A stretch of 64,000 nt of DNA from Anaerolineae bacterium (GTDB taxonomy: Bacteria; Chloroflexota; Anaerolineae; Aggregatilineales; Phototrophicaceae): assembly GCA_013360465.1 (NCBI GenBank), contig JABWBO010000029.1:1-64000 (forward strand), written 5' to 3'. This document shows positions 26,749 through 34,305 of this stretch, in pieces (positions within the stretch are counted from its first letter, which is position 1; each line of letters opens with the position of its first letter). Both the position numbers and the translations under genes were made by a program. Below the pieces are notes generated by a model. The model worked only from the letters and a program-made list of their open reading frames with translations. It made no database searches and had not been told where the DNA came from.

Positions 26749-27987
26749 GTGTCTGCGAACGAGTATCGGGTTTACGGTTACCGCTGGGTTGTCCTCGCCG
26801 TCTTCATGTTCGTCAATCTCACCATTCAAACCCTGTGGATCAGCTATGCGCCGATCACCAGCAGCGCAGCGCAGTTCTACGGCGTGGGCGATCTCGAAAT
26901 CGGGCTGCTGGCAATGTCCTTCATGATCGCCTTTCTGCCCCTGTCAATCCCGGCATCGTGGGTGATCGACACCTACGGTTTTCGGCGCGGCGTCGGCATT
27001 GGCGTCATCCTGATGGCGGTTGGCGGCGTCGCGCGCGGTTTGTCCGGGGCGAATTACCCCCTGGTTCTGATCTGCACCATCATCGTGGCGGTCGCGCAGC
27101 CGTTCCTGCTGAACGCCTGGACGAAAGTGCCGGCGAACTGGTTCGCAGTCGAAGAACGGGCGACCGCCGTCGGGCTGGTGACGCTGGCAAACCTCGTCGG
27201 GACCGCAGTCGGCATGGTCCTGACTCCGATGCTCAGCGAAACGCTCAGCATACCGACCATCCAGCTTCTTTATGGCGGCGTGACGGCGCTTTCGAGCGTA
27301 TTGTTCCTCTTCGTCGCCCGCGAACGCCCGGCAACGCCGCCCTGTCCACCCGAATACGCCGTGCGCGCGCTCATGCTGGACGGCTTGAAGCACGCGCTGC
27401 GTTCCCGCATGTTCTGGATCATCCTGCTGGTTTCATTCATTGGACTCGGCATCTTCAATGGCATCAATACGTGGATTGAAGGGATCGTCCGGCTGCGCGG
27501 GTTCAATTCGACCGACGCCGGCACGCTCGGCGCGCTGATGCTCGTCGGCGGCGTGTTAGGAGCGTTGATCATCCCGCCGTTTTCTGATAGACAGCGCAAA
27601 CGCAAACGCTATCTGCTGCTCGGTATTCTGCTCGCCATCCCCGGCGTGATCGGCTTGACGTTTGCGACCGACTACGGGCTGCTGCTCGTCTCGGCGTTCG
27701 TTCTGGGCTTCTTTCTGGTCAGCACCATGCCGATCGCCATGCAGTACGCTGCTGAGATCACGCACCCCACGCCGGAGGGGACCTCCAACGGTCTGATCCA
27801 GCTGTTCGGTCAGGGATCGGTTGTGTTCGTCCTCATCATGAGCGTGATCAAGACCCCGGAGGACTCATTCACGCCATCGCTGTTGCTGGCGCTCATCCTG
27901 CTGGCGCTCTGCGCCGGGGTGACTCTGCGTCTGCGCGATCCTAAGCCGATGCCTGCCGAGGCGAAGAACCAGATGCCTCAAGCCTGA
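26749..27987 (+). CDS. MFS transporter
   Basis: 412 residues, about 12 transmembrane segments, with conserved MFS features between TM2 and TM3 (SWVIDTYGFRRGV) and again mid-protein (PPFSDRQRKRKR). Starts at a GTG immediately after the kinase stop (TAAGTG), with GGGAGAGG upstream inside the kinase gene. Last gene of the TetR-controlled operon and probably the importer of its substrate. The group resembles metabolite:H+ symporters related to heme/choline (FLVCR-like) carriers, but substrate specificity is not readable. Confidence 0.87.
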   Translation: MSANEYRVYGYRWVVLAVFMFVNLTIQTLWISYAPITSSAAQFYGVGDLEIGLLAMSFMIAFLPLSIPASWVIDTYGFRRGVGIGVILMAVGGVARGLSGANYPLVLICTIIVAVAQPFLLNAWTKVPANWFAVEERATAVGLVTLANLVGTAVGMVLTPMLSETLSIPTIQLLYGGVTALSSVLFLFVARERPATPPCPPEYAVRALMLDGLKHALRSRMFWIILLVSFIGLGIFNGINTWIEGIVRLRGFNSTDAGTLGALMLVGGVLGALIIPPFSDRQRKRKRYLLLGILLAIPGVIGLTFATDYGLLLVSAFVLGFFLVSTMPIAMQYAAEITHPTPEGTSNGLIQLFGQGSVVFVLIMSVIKTPEDSFTPSLLLALILLALCAGVTLRLRDPKPMPAEAKNQMPQA

Positions 27988-28015
27988 TGGAGAATAGGTT
28001 TAGACCTGGCGGGAT

Positions 28016-28071
28016 GTAGGGACGCGATTAATCGCGTCCGACACGGCGGACGGCAAGAATGCCGCCTCTAC
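28016..28071. repeat. Intergenic palindromic element with 20-base perfect palindrome
   Basis: GGACGCGATTAATCGCGTCC (28020-28039) is a perfect palindrome. It is followed by GGCGG/CCGCC and GGCA/TGCC inverted pairs, and the whole is bracketed by GTAGGGAC and GCCTCTAC (imperfect inverted ends). Similar short elements with this GCGATTAATCGC core recur in Chloroflexi and cyanobacteria (general knowledge). It may also serve as terminator of the MFS operon. Confidence 0.6.
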
Positions 28072-28085
28072 GAATTGCGCCAACT

Positions 28086-28260
28086 CTAAGCTCGACTTTG
28101 CACATCTTCATTCGACGCTGTCCGCCTGGGTAAGACCCTTGCGTTGAGTTTTCGCAGATCGTTGTGAAAGGACGATGTTCGAAAACCCTGATAGCTTTTG
28201 ACAGCTTTTTCTTCGCTGTGGGAATGAATGTACCGTTGCGATGTGCAAAGTCGAACTAAG
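28086..28260. mobile_element. MITE-like element, 175 bases with 21-base terminal inverted repeats
   Basis: The left end CTAAGCTCGACTTTGCACATC (28086-28106) and the reverse complement of 28240-28260 match at 19 of 21 positions. The interior has no gene and contains a second inverted pair GTTTTCG (28148-28154) and CGAAAAC (28180-28186). No obvious target-site duplication is visible. Its size, terminal repeats and lack of coding fit a MITE or an internally deleted insertion sequence. It sits between the MFS operon and the STAND regulator stop. Confidence 0.6.
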
Positions 28261-28317
28261 CCAAGTCGCAGCACATCTGCCGTTCACGCCAATGGTTCAA
28301 GATGGCGGCGCTTTTCC

Positions 28318-30588
28318 CTAGTCTGACAGGGCATATTCAACTGCCTGCTCCAACGTCATGAGCCGCCCCTCTGCCCTGGCGGCATTAAGAGCGGACTCAT
28401 CTAGATTTTCCCGCAGCTGTGCCACCAGATCGTCGTGCAGCGATTGCTCAAGCGGGGGGATAGGTGCGCAGATCGATAAGCGCAGCGCCTCTGCTGCCCC
28501 CAGGAGTCGCGCTGCTCGTTGGTGCTTACCTCCATCGACCCCGGCAAGTCTTCCCAGGTATTCCAGGGTCAGCGACAGATCAAGTTTGTCACCGAGCGCA
28601 CGGGTGATCGCCAGCCCTTGGTAGTACAGGTCGCGCGCTTCTGGAAAGCGTCTTTGTTTTTCCAGCGCCGCCCCCAAACTCATGACGAGCATAGCTTCGA
28701 CAAACCTATTCCCGACTTTACGGTGTATTGCCAAGCCCTGAGCGTATATTTGCGCGGACCGTTCATAATCCTTTTGAAGAAACGCCGTGTTGCCGAGCAT
28801 CAGCAGGAGTGACCCTTCAAGATCATCGTTATTCACCTCGCGTGCGAGCGCTAATCCTCTGTCAAATAGGCTTTCTGCCTGCTGGAAATCCTGCTTATGC
28901 AGTGCATCCATGCCCAAATAGAAGCGCCCAAATGCAGTGCTGGACTTGTCCCGATGTTTGGCGCCAAGCGCCATCAGCTGCTTTCCGTAAGCGCACATAG
29001 CCGATGTATCGCCCTGAAAGTGCGCCAGGTTCGCCGCGCCATGAAGCAGGGGACGCAGGATGTATAGCGGAACGACATGCTGCTGGAGGCTCAAATATTT
29101 TTCAATCCAGAACCGCCCCTCGATCAACATCCCACGTATCAACCAATGACTGCTGACTGCCAGCACCAGGCGCAGCCCTGTGCTGGAATCGTTGTGGTAA
29201 CACCAGTCGAGCGCCGCGCGTACATTACCATGATCTCGCTCGATTTGGTCTAGCCAGACAGGTAAATCGGCGGAGGGCGTTTCCGCCAATTTTAGAAAGA
29301 AGCCGGCATGGCGCTGCCGAGCATCCTGAATTTCCTCGCTTTCGGTCAAACGCTCCAAGGCATATTCACGAATTGTTTCCAGCATCGTAAAGCGAACGCT
29401 GGTCCCCTGTTGAATCAGACATTTGTCCAGCAGCGACGCCATCCGATCGAGGATGCTGGTGTTGCAGATGGCTTCAGCCGCCTCCAGCGTCCAACCCTCC
29501 ACAAACACGCCCAACCGCATGAACAGCGATTTCTCGTGTGCATCGAGCAGATCGTAGCTCCAGCTAATGGCTGCATTCAGAGTCCGGTGTCGCGGTTCCA
29601 GATCACGCAGTCCATCCGACGCCAGCAGAAACCGCCCATGCAGTCGCTCCAGCAGCGCCTCCGGCGTAAGCATCTTGACTCGCGCAGAGATCAACTCAAT
29701 CGCGAGCGGCAGCCCATCGAGTCGATTGCAGATCGCCGCCACAGCCGGTCCATTCTCGCATGTCAGCGAAAAATCCGATCTGACCGCCTGCGCCCGGTCG
29801 ATAAATAAGGCGACAGCCGTAAATCGCGGAAGGCTTTCGACTTCAGGGAGCAGCTTCATATCCGGCAGCGTCAGCGGCGCTAACAGAAATTGGCGCTCAC
29901 GGCGGATGCGCAGCGGGGCGCGGCTGGTCGCCAGAATTTTGATGAATGGACACGCCGCAAGCAGCTCGGCGACTTGCGGCGCTGCGGCCAGGACCTGCTC
30001 GAAATTATCCAGCACCAGCAGCATTTGTTTATCACTCAGGTAAGCCTCAAGGCGCTCCAATCTGGACTGGGGACCAACTTCTGGGATTGCAAGCGTCTGC
30101 GCAACGGCTCTCATGACAAGTCCGGGGTCGTTGAGGGATGCCAAGGAGACAGCATATACGCCGTCAGCGAATTCATTCAGCAGGTCATAGGCAACCGCGA
30201 GGCTCAGGTGCGTCTTGCCGATTCCCGGCGGTCCCACCAGCGTGAGCAGCTGCGTATCCTCTCGATGCAGGCGTCTTTGCAGCGCAGCGAGGTCCTGTTC
30301 CCGCCCTATCAAGGGCGTGGAAGGGGGCGTCAAATTCGTAGGAGTATGGTAGGGCGATGCCGTTTCCCCTCTCGCATATCTGACGAACGCAGCGCGCTCC
30401 GTCGCCGGAATCTTGAGATGAGCCGCCAGTAGTTCGGCGATCTGCCTTGAGGGTCGCCGTTCGCCAGACTCAATTTTGTAGAGGGTAACGGCTGCGCAGC
30501 CCACGCTGTTCGCAAGGTTGTCAAGGGAGAGGTCAAGTGCCCTGCGCCGCTGTCTGAACCACGCGCCAAATGTGGTCTTGGCGCTCAT
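28318..30588 (-). CDS. XRE-type STAND (NB-ARC) ATPase regulator with TPR repeats
   Basis: 756 residues. N-terminal XRE helix-turn-helix (about 8-62, LSLDNLANSVGCAAVTLYKIE), NB-ARC-type ATPase with Walker A GPPGIGKT (119-126) and Walker B MLLVLDNFE (189-197), GLPLAIEL motif (about 294-301), a winged-helix segment and C-terminal TPR-like repeats (about 490-700). Such signal-transducing ATPases control transcription or trigger defence when the TPR part binds a ligand. A GTATA-rich inverted repeat lies just upstream of its start, suggesting autoregulation. The divergent neighbour is a small secreted protein gene. Confidence 0.87.
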   Translation of the reverse strand: MSAKTTFGAWFRQRRRALDLSLDNLANSVGCAAVTLYKIESGERRPSRQIAELLAAHLKIPATERAAFVRYARGETASPYHTPTNLTPPSTPLIGREQDLAALQRRLHREDTQLLTLVGPPGIGKTHLSLAVAYDLLNEFADGVYAVSLASLNDPGLVMRAVAQTLAIPEVGPQSRLERLEAYLSDKQMLLVLDNFEQVLAAAPQVAELLAACPFIKILATSRAPLRIRRERQFLLAPLTLPDMKLLPEVESLPRFTAVALFIDRAQAVRSDFSLTCENGPAVAAICNRLDGLPLAIELISARVKMLTPEALLERLHGRFLLASDGLRDLEPRHRTLNAAISWSYDLLDAHEKSLFMRLGVFVEGWTLEAAEAICNTSILDRMASLLDKCLIQQGTSVRFTMLETIREYALERLTESEEIQDARQRHAGFFLKLAETPSADLPVWLDQIERDHGNVRAALDWCYHNDSSTGLRLVLAVSSHWLIRGMLIEGRFWIEKYLSLQQHVVPLYILRPLLHGAANLAHFQGDTSAMCAYGKQLMALGAKHRDKSSTAFGRFYLGMDALHKQDFQQAESLFDRGLALAREVNNDDLEGSLLLMLGNTAFLQKDYERSAQIYAQGLAIHRKVGNRFVEAMLVMSLGAALEKQRRFPEARDLYYQGLAITRALGDKLDLSLTLEYLGRLAGVDGGKHQRAARLLGAAEALRLSICAPIPPLEQSLHDDLVAQLRENLDESALNAARAEGRLMTLEQAVEYALSD

Positions 30589-30606
30589 GGGAACGTTCAG
30601 CCTTTG

Positions 30607-30624
30607 TTATACGCAACTGTATAA
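30607..30624. promoter_or_regulatory. Candidate operator, TTATAC-n6-GTATAA inverted repeat
   Basis: TTATAC (30607-30612) and GTATAA (30619-30624) form a perfect inverted repeat. Another GTATA follows at about 30630-30634. It lies about 20-45 bases upstream of the XRE-STAND regulator start and in the shared region with the divergent secreted-protein gene, a plausible site for the XRE domain. Not proven. Confidence 0.4.
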
Positions 30625-30711
30625 CTTTTGTATAGCATAGCACTACTTTCGTCACCTCACCTATGATCCAATTAGGTTGCTGCTCATCAATAGATATTCA
30701 GGAGAATAAGC

Positions 30712-31203
30712 ATGTCGAACATAAACAGGAAAATCATCTCGGCAATCATCATGGCTGCCATGTTTCTGATTCTGACCGGTGCGCTTGCACAGGCGGGAAG
30801 TGCGAACGTCGAGACATTGTACGGCTCGTGGTATGCGGAGATCATGACGGTCAACCAGGTTCAGGCGGATGGGGGACATACCTTCCCGGCGTTGCTGACC
30901 TTCGGCGCTGAAGGGACACTCGTCGTCGATGAACCTCCACTTCTGGGCGAAACATCAGGGCACGGCAACTGGATCAGCAATGATGACGGAACCATTGTAT
31001 ACACCTTCGTGGCGCTGTACAGCGACGGCGCGGGAGCCTATACCGGGAAGCTCAAAGTTGTCGGCACGCTGCAATATGATTCAGCCGCTGACACGTGGCA
31101 GGGACCGTTCAAGATCGACATCTTCGATGCGGATGACAACGTGATCGCCGCCGATACCGGGACGGTTGATACAGTCCGAATCGCTGTTGAATCGCTGGAC
31201 TGA
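30712..31203 (+). CDS. Small secreted lipocalin-like protein
   Basis: 163 residues. Sec signal peptide (KIISAIIMAAMFLILTGALAQAG, cleavage near 28) and a beta-rich mature domain: LYGSWYAEI near the start, FPALLTFGAEGTLVV, GHGNWISNDDGTIVYTF, and alternating strands ending DTGTVDTVRIAVESLD. The order of a GxW motif followed by GxGxW and repeated strands matches small calycin/lipocalin-like barrels that bind hydrophobic ligands. CAGGAGAA precedes the ATG. Divergent from the STAND regulator; a 12-bp-stem terminator-like hairpin follows 60 bases after the stop. Confidence 0.72.
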   Translation: MSNINRKIISAIIMAAMFLILTGALAQAGSANVETLYGSWYAEIMTVNQVQADGGHTFPALLTFGAEGTLVVDEPPLLGETSGHGNWISNDDGTIVYTFVALYSDGAGAYTGKLKVVGTLQYDSAADTWQGPFKIDIFDADDNVIAADTGTVDTVRIAVESLD

Positions 31204-31262
31204 CGGCATCGACAACCTCCGCGCGGAACCCCTCCGGATTCACAATCAGAGGATACACCTAT

Positions 31263-31300
31263 TGAGGCAGCCTTTATCCCGTCCATGAAAGGCTGCCTCA
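31263..31300. terminator. Intrinsic-terminator-like hairpin, 12-bp perfect stem
   Basis: GAGGCAGCCTTT (31264-31275) pairs perfectly with AAAGGCTGCCTC (31288-31299). It sits between the secreted-protein stop and the C-terminal remnant of a P-type ATPase, the same relative position as the hairpin that follows the intact copA (34270-34297). It may have come with that remnant and could end transcription from either side. Confidence 0.6.
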
Positions 31301-31320
31301 CTGCGCTGATCCAGTCGCCG

Positions 31321-31371
31321 CTAGACCATTTTCTTGCGCAGTCTTAACGAGTTGGAAACGACAAATATCAC
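31321..31371 (-). pseudogene. C-terminal remnant of a heavy-metal P1B-type ATPase
   Basis: Reading the minus strand to the TAG at 31321-31323 gives [15 protein letters not shown] and stop. The intact copA at 34306-36594 ends [15 protein letters not shown]. Twelve of 15 residues are identical and both end with the stop, a match far too specific for chance. Upstream of residue V the similarity is lost, so only the last 16 or so codons remain. It marks a second copper/heavy-metal ATPase gene that was deleted or recombined away about 3 kb from the surviving one. Confidence 0.75.
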
Positions 31372-31544
31372 TTTATGCGGAATGCCATCGCGCCCGCCGT
31401 TCCATAGAGTGGTTCAATGTAGTATTATTACACCATAAACTATTCATATCAACCGGGGTTCTTTTGTCTTAAACCCGCCTTGAATTCGATTATCAGTGAA
31501 TCACGAAAGCTCAGCTTCAGTACGAAACATCGTTTTTTTGAGCC

Positions 31545-31639
31545 AACCTCACCCCAAAAATCTGACGATTTTTTGCCCCTCTCCAAACGGAGAGGGGCGG
31601 TTGAGCGCAGCGAAACGGGGTGAGGTTAGGCAATCCGTG
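31545..31639. repeat. Palindromic intergenic repeat, copy 4 (type A)
   Basis: Complete type A copy: AACCTCACCCC, 5' hairpin AAAAATC/GATTTTT with loop TGAC, core GCCCCTCTCC (31575-31584), loop AAAC, GGAGAGGGGC (31589-31598), tail to GGGGTGAGGTT and GGCAATCCGTG. It matches copy 1 throughout except the core loop, which is the reverse complement (GTTT in copy 1). It lies just downstream of the LuxR-hydrolase stop. Confidence 0.85.
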
Positions 31640-31651
31640 TACCATTTGTAG

Positions 31652-32785
31652 TTATACGCCACTGCTGCTAAGGAAATTGCGGAAGGCGGTTACAAACTTT
31701 TGCCAGGCGGGTTCGTGTTCTGTTAACAGGTGATTCTTGCTCTCCAGGGCAACGAACTGGGCATTGGGAATCAGCGAGGCAAGTAAACGACCTTCGTTGA
31801 AGGGGACCGCTTCATCCCCGCGCGAGTGCAGAATCAGGGCCGGGACTTTGATCTGCGTCGCAAGATGGCGAACGTCGATACGGTGCATTTCACTTTCCAA
31901 CCGCACTGCGTTTTCAGGAGAAACCGAGATACGCATTTGCATCTCCAAAGCGTGGATTTGTTCGGCAGGTGCCTGAGGAAAGAGTTGCATGGCGAATACC
32001 TGTCGAAAGGCCGGATTGTCCCTTCCCCAACCAACCCGCATCAGGCTAATCATCAGTTTCTCCTCTTCGATCCCTTCCGGTGTTAAGTCTCGGTTCAACC
32101 AGCCCCGCGCGTAACCACCATGCACAATCAGGTGACTGACCTTTTCAGGATGAAGTGCCGTGTAAGCGACGGCAACCGCACCACCCTGTGACATCCCAAA
32201 GACAGGAAACTGGCGAACCCCTGCTGCGTCCACCACCGCTTCAAGATCACGCACCCACGCTTCGAAGGATACATCTTCAGTGTCCCAGTCTGACAGCCCG
32301 GAGCCGCGCTCATCAGAAGTGATGAGGGAATGCTCGTGGGTCAGCTCTTCCAGCCAGTGCTGCCATACCGGACTATCCCAATCATACTCCTGATGACTCA
32401 TATAATTGGCGGCTTTGACCAGCGGCGGACCGTTCCCAGCTATCGCATAAGCGATCCGTGTTCCATCATAACTGTGGGTGAAATGGATACGCTGTTCTAC
32501 CTTCTGTTGTTTTGTAGTGGGTACTTGATGACTTGTCTGAACAGGCGGGGAGGTGGGGGTAGCTTTCGAGTCTAGGAGTCCCAGTACTCTCGCCTGAGCG
32601 ATAGCCTGCGTTCGATTGCCGACCCCCAGTTTGTTGTAAATCTGGCGATTGTACCATCTGACCGTATTAGAGCTAAGGAAAAGGGCAGCAGCGATCTGCT
32701 GGTCTGAAAGTCCGGTTGCCAAGTGTTCCAAAATCTCTATTTCGCGTTCCGTTAGTTGATCTGGCGATGGCGGTTTTTCTTCCAC
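31652..32785 (-). CDS. LuxR-type HTH domain fused to alpha/beta hydrolase
   Basis: 377 residues. Residues 11-70 form a LuxR/GerE helix-turn-helix (LTEREIEILEHLATGLSDQQ ... LSSNTVRWYNRQIYNKLGVGNR). A linker (72-98, Pro/Thr/Gln-rich) leads to an alpha/beta hydrolase with nucleophile Ser199 (GMSQGG), acid Asp324 (HSRGDEAVP) and His352 (KNHLL). All three catalytic positions are present, so it may be an enzyme that also binds DNA, sensing a hydrolysable or lactone-like ligand. Here the DNA-binding domain is N-terminal. Transcribed alone. Confidence 0.85.
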   Translation of the reverse strand: MEEKPPSPDQLTEREIEILEHLATGLSDQQIAAALFLSSNTVRWYNRQIYNKLGVGNRTQAIAQARVLGLLDSKATPTSPPVQTSHQVPTTKQQKVEQRIHFTHSYDGTRIAYAIAGNGPPLVKAANYMSHQEYDWDSPVWQHWLEELTHEHSLITSDERGSGLSDWDTEDVSFEAWVRDLEAVVDAAGVRQFPVFGMSQGGAVAVAYTALHPEKVSHLIVHGGYARGWLNRDLTPEGIEEEKLMISLMRVGWGRDNPAFRQVFAMQLFPQAPAEQIHALEMQMRISVSPENAVRLESEMHRIDVRHLATQIKVPALILHSRGDEAVPFNEGRLLASLIPNAQFVALESKNHLLTEHEPAWQKFVTAFRNFLSSSGV

Positions 32786-32955
32786 AATCGCCTCCCCAAA
32801 TGATAATTAGTGAACTTATCGCCACAACCATTCATCCTACTCTATCTGACAGAACTTTTCCATTCATGTTTCCACTCAAATGAATGAAGACAGGTAGCCG
32901 CATTCTGCCTATTCTAAGTTATAGGAACACGAGGAAGCCAATAGGAACGGTAAAC

Positions 32956-33273
32956 ATGTTTCGCGCCCGAAAAGCGGTCAATCAAGCTGAATGGAATGCG
33001 GCACTAGAAGCACTCCCTGTCGCGGAATTAGGCGAAGCGCATCCTGTTTCTATTTTCGAAGCCAATGCTTTCTATGATGCAGGCGATAAAGGCTGCGCGG
33101 ACGGACCCCTCGACGAGATCGCGGCAGTGCTGCACCGCCTGGAACCCGGACAAACGCTGGAGGTTCGGGCAACAGACCCAAGTGTGGCAACCAATTTGCG
33201 CGCCTGGTGCAGACTGGCAAAACATGAACTTGTCACCCATGAAGGTGATCGTTACTTCATTCGACGTAAATAG
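32956..33273 (+). CDS. TusA-like sulfur-carrier family protein
   Basis: About 105 residues from the ATG at 32956 (AGGA about 10 bases upstream). An in-frame ATG at 32884 has no ribosome-binding site and would add an unlikely leader. The core reads YDAGDKGCADGPLDEIAAVL then LEPGQTLEVRATDPSVATNLRAWCR, the alpha/beta pattern of TusA/SirA proteins, with the sulfur-accepting Cys in GCADGP where TusA has CPxP. Family members pass persulfide sulfur. It opens a cassette with a broken dsrE and an osmC-type gene on the same strand. Confidence 0.7.
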   Translation: MFRARKAVNQAEWNAALEALPVAELGEAHPVSIFEANAFYDAGDKGCADGPLDEIAAVLHRLEPGQTLEVRATDPSVATNLRAWCRLAKHELVTHEGDRYFIRRK

Positions 33274-33301
33274 TGAAGGAGTCTAATTCAGGGGACACGT
33301 T

Positions 33302-33582
33302 ATGGCTCACAACACGCATGGCAACGATGACATCGAATGAGCATCGCTGACACTTGGGTTGCCAGCACTTCCTTGAGTTCCAGCCAGCGGACCACCATCT
33401 TGCTCACGATTGAAGGGGTGTGGGCGGCAACTCAAGGGTAGACCGATGGCTTACAGACGGACGGCTTCGCACCATTGAGCGACCTTATCGGTCAGTTTGT
33501 CGCCATTGGCGGGGCACAGATAATCGGTGCGGCTACCGCCGTCGAAGCGTTGGTGAACGGCGACCAGACGCTCAGTTCTTAA
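33302..33582 (+). pseudogene. Decayed DsrE-family gene (frameshifts, stop, internal deletion)
   Basis: The ATG at 33302, with AAGGAG upstream, starts MAHNTHGNDDIE and stops at 33338. From 33358 another frame gives VASTSLSSSQRTTILLTIEG, VWAATQG, a TAG at 33439-33441, then TDGLQTDGFAPLSDLIGQFV and IIGAATAVEALVNGDQTLSS to the TAA at 33580. This is the DsrE-family layout known from many genomes, but the segment with the conserved Cys pair between IGQFVA and IIGAAT is missing. At least two frame changes, one nonsense codon and the deletion show it is dead. It lies between tusA-like and osmC-like genes. Confidence 0.7.
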
Positions 33583-33631
33583 TCATCCGAACAAGTCTTG
33601 AGTTCTTAAATGAATAAGGAGAAGGAACATC

Positions 33632-34195
33632 GTGCAGCAAACAGCAAGTATGGTAAACGGTGTCAATGTGGATCAGCTCGTCGGGACAGTGAATGCTATC
33701 AAGGAAAATCCTGATCTGGCGAAGTTCACGTTCCGGTCACAAACGGAGTGGATTAGCGGGGGACATTCCCGCACCACCATCCAGAGTTTTTATGGTGCGG
33801 GGTCTGAGGATACATCCCGCACGCAACCGCTCATTCTTGAAGGGGATGAGCCGCCTGTCCTCCTGGGTCAGAACGCGGGCGCAAACGCAGTCGAGGCTGT
33901 CCTGCACGCGCTGGCTTCCTGTCTCGGTGTCGGTTTCATATACAACGCCGCGGCTCATGGCATCAAAGTGGAGAAGCTCGATTTCAGTTTAGAAGGGGAT
34001 CTAGACCTCCATGCGTTTCTGGGGCTGTCCGAAACCATGCGTCCCGGTTACAAAAATATTCGGGTTTCCTACCGAGTCAAAGCGGATGCGCCGCGCGAAA
34101 AATTGGAGCAACTGTGTGAGTATGTCCAGAAGACATCCCCCGTACTGGACATCATTCGCAATCCCGTGCCTGTTTCTGTTGCACTTGAAGCTTAG
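33632..34195 (+). CDS. OsmC family protein
   Basis: 187 residues from a GTG with GGAGAAGGA upstream. OsmC/Ohr fold: N-terminal strands, central helix with Cys97 (LHALASCLGVGF), C-terminal region with Cys162 and KTSPVLDII. Classical OsmC and Ohr have the second redox Cys in a CPV motif; here that position is Ser (TSPV), so the usual disulfide pair is absent. It may act as a thiol/persulfide carrier rather than a peroxidase. Third gene of the tusA-like, broken dsrE, osmC cassette, followed by a terminator. Confidence 0.85.
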   Translation: MQQTASMVNGVNVDQLVGTVNAIKENPDLAKFTFRSQTEWISGGHSRTTIQSFYGAGSEDTSRTQPLILEGDEPPVLLGQNAGANAVEAVLHALASCLGVGFIYNAAAHGIKVEKLDFSLEGDLDLHAFLGLSETMRPGYKNIRVSYRVKADAPREKLEQLCEYVQKTSPVLDIIRNPVPVSVALEA

Positions 34196-34269
34196 CCAAG
34201 TCGGGTTATCAGAAGTGCCTTGTTGTTATCGATAACTGATGGCGAAACCCCTGCGCAGGCTAATTAGAG

Positions 34270-34297
34270 AAACTGAGGCGAGGGTATGCCTCAGTTT
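34270..34297. terminator. Bidirectional intrinsic terminator between osmC-like gene and copA
   Basis: AAACTGAGGC (34270-34279) pairs with GCCTCAGTTT (34288-34297) and is followed by TTCTC on the plus strand and TCTCTAATTA on the minus strand. It lies between two convergent genes and fits termination of both. Confidence 0.75.
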
Positions 34298-34305
34298 TTC
34301 TCAAA

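Noticed and set aside
31204..31651. A real gene in the gap after the secreted lipocalin-like protein
   Set aside because: The stretch holds a terminator hairpin, a P-type ATPase C-terminal remnant, AT-rich sequence and repeat copy 4; no frame has a start signal with a protein-like product.
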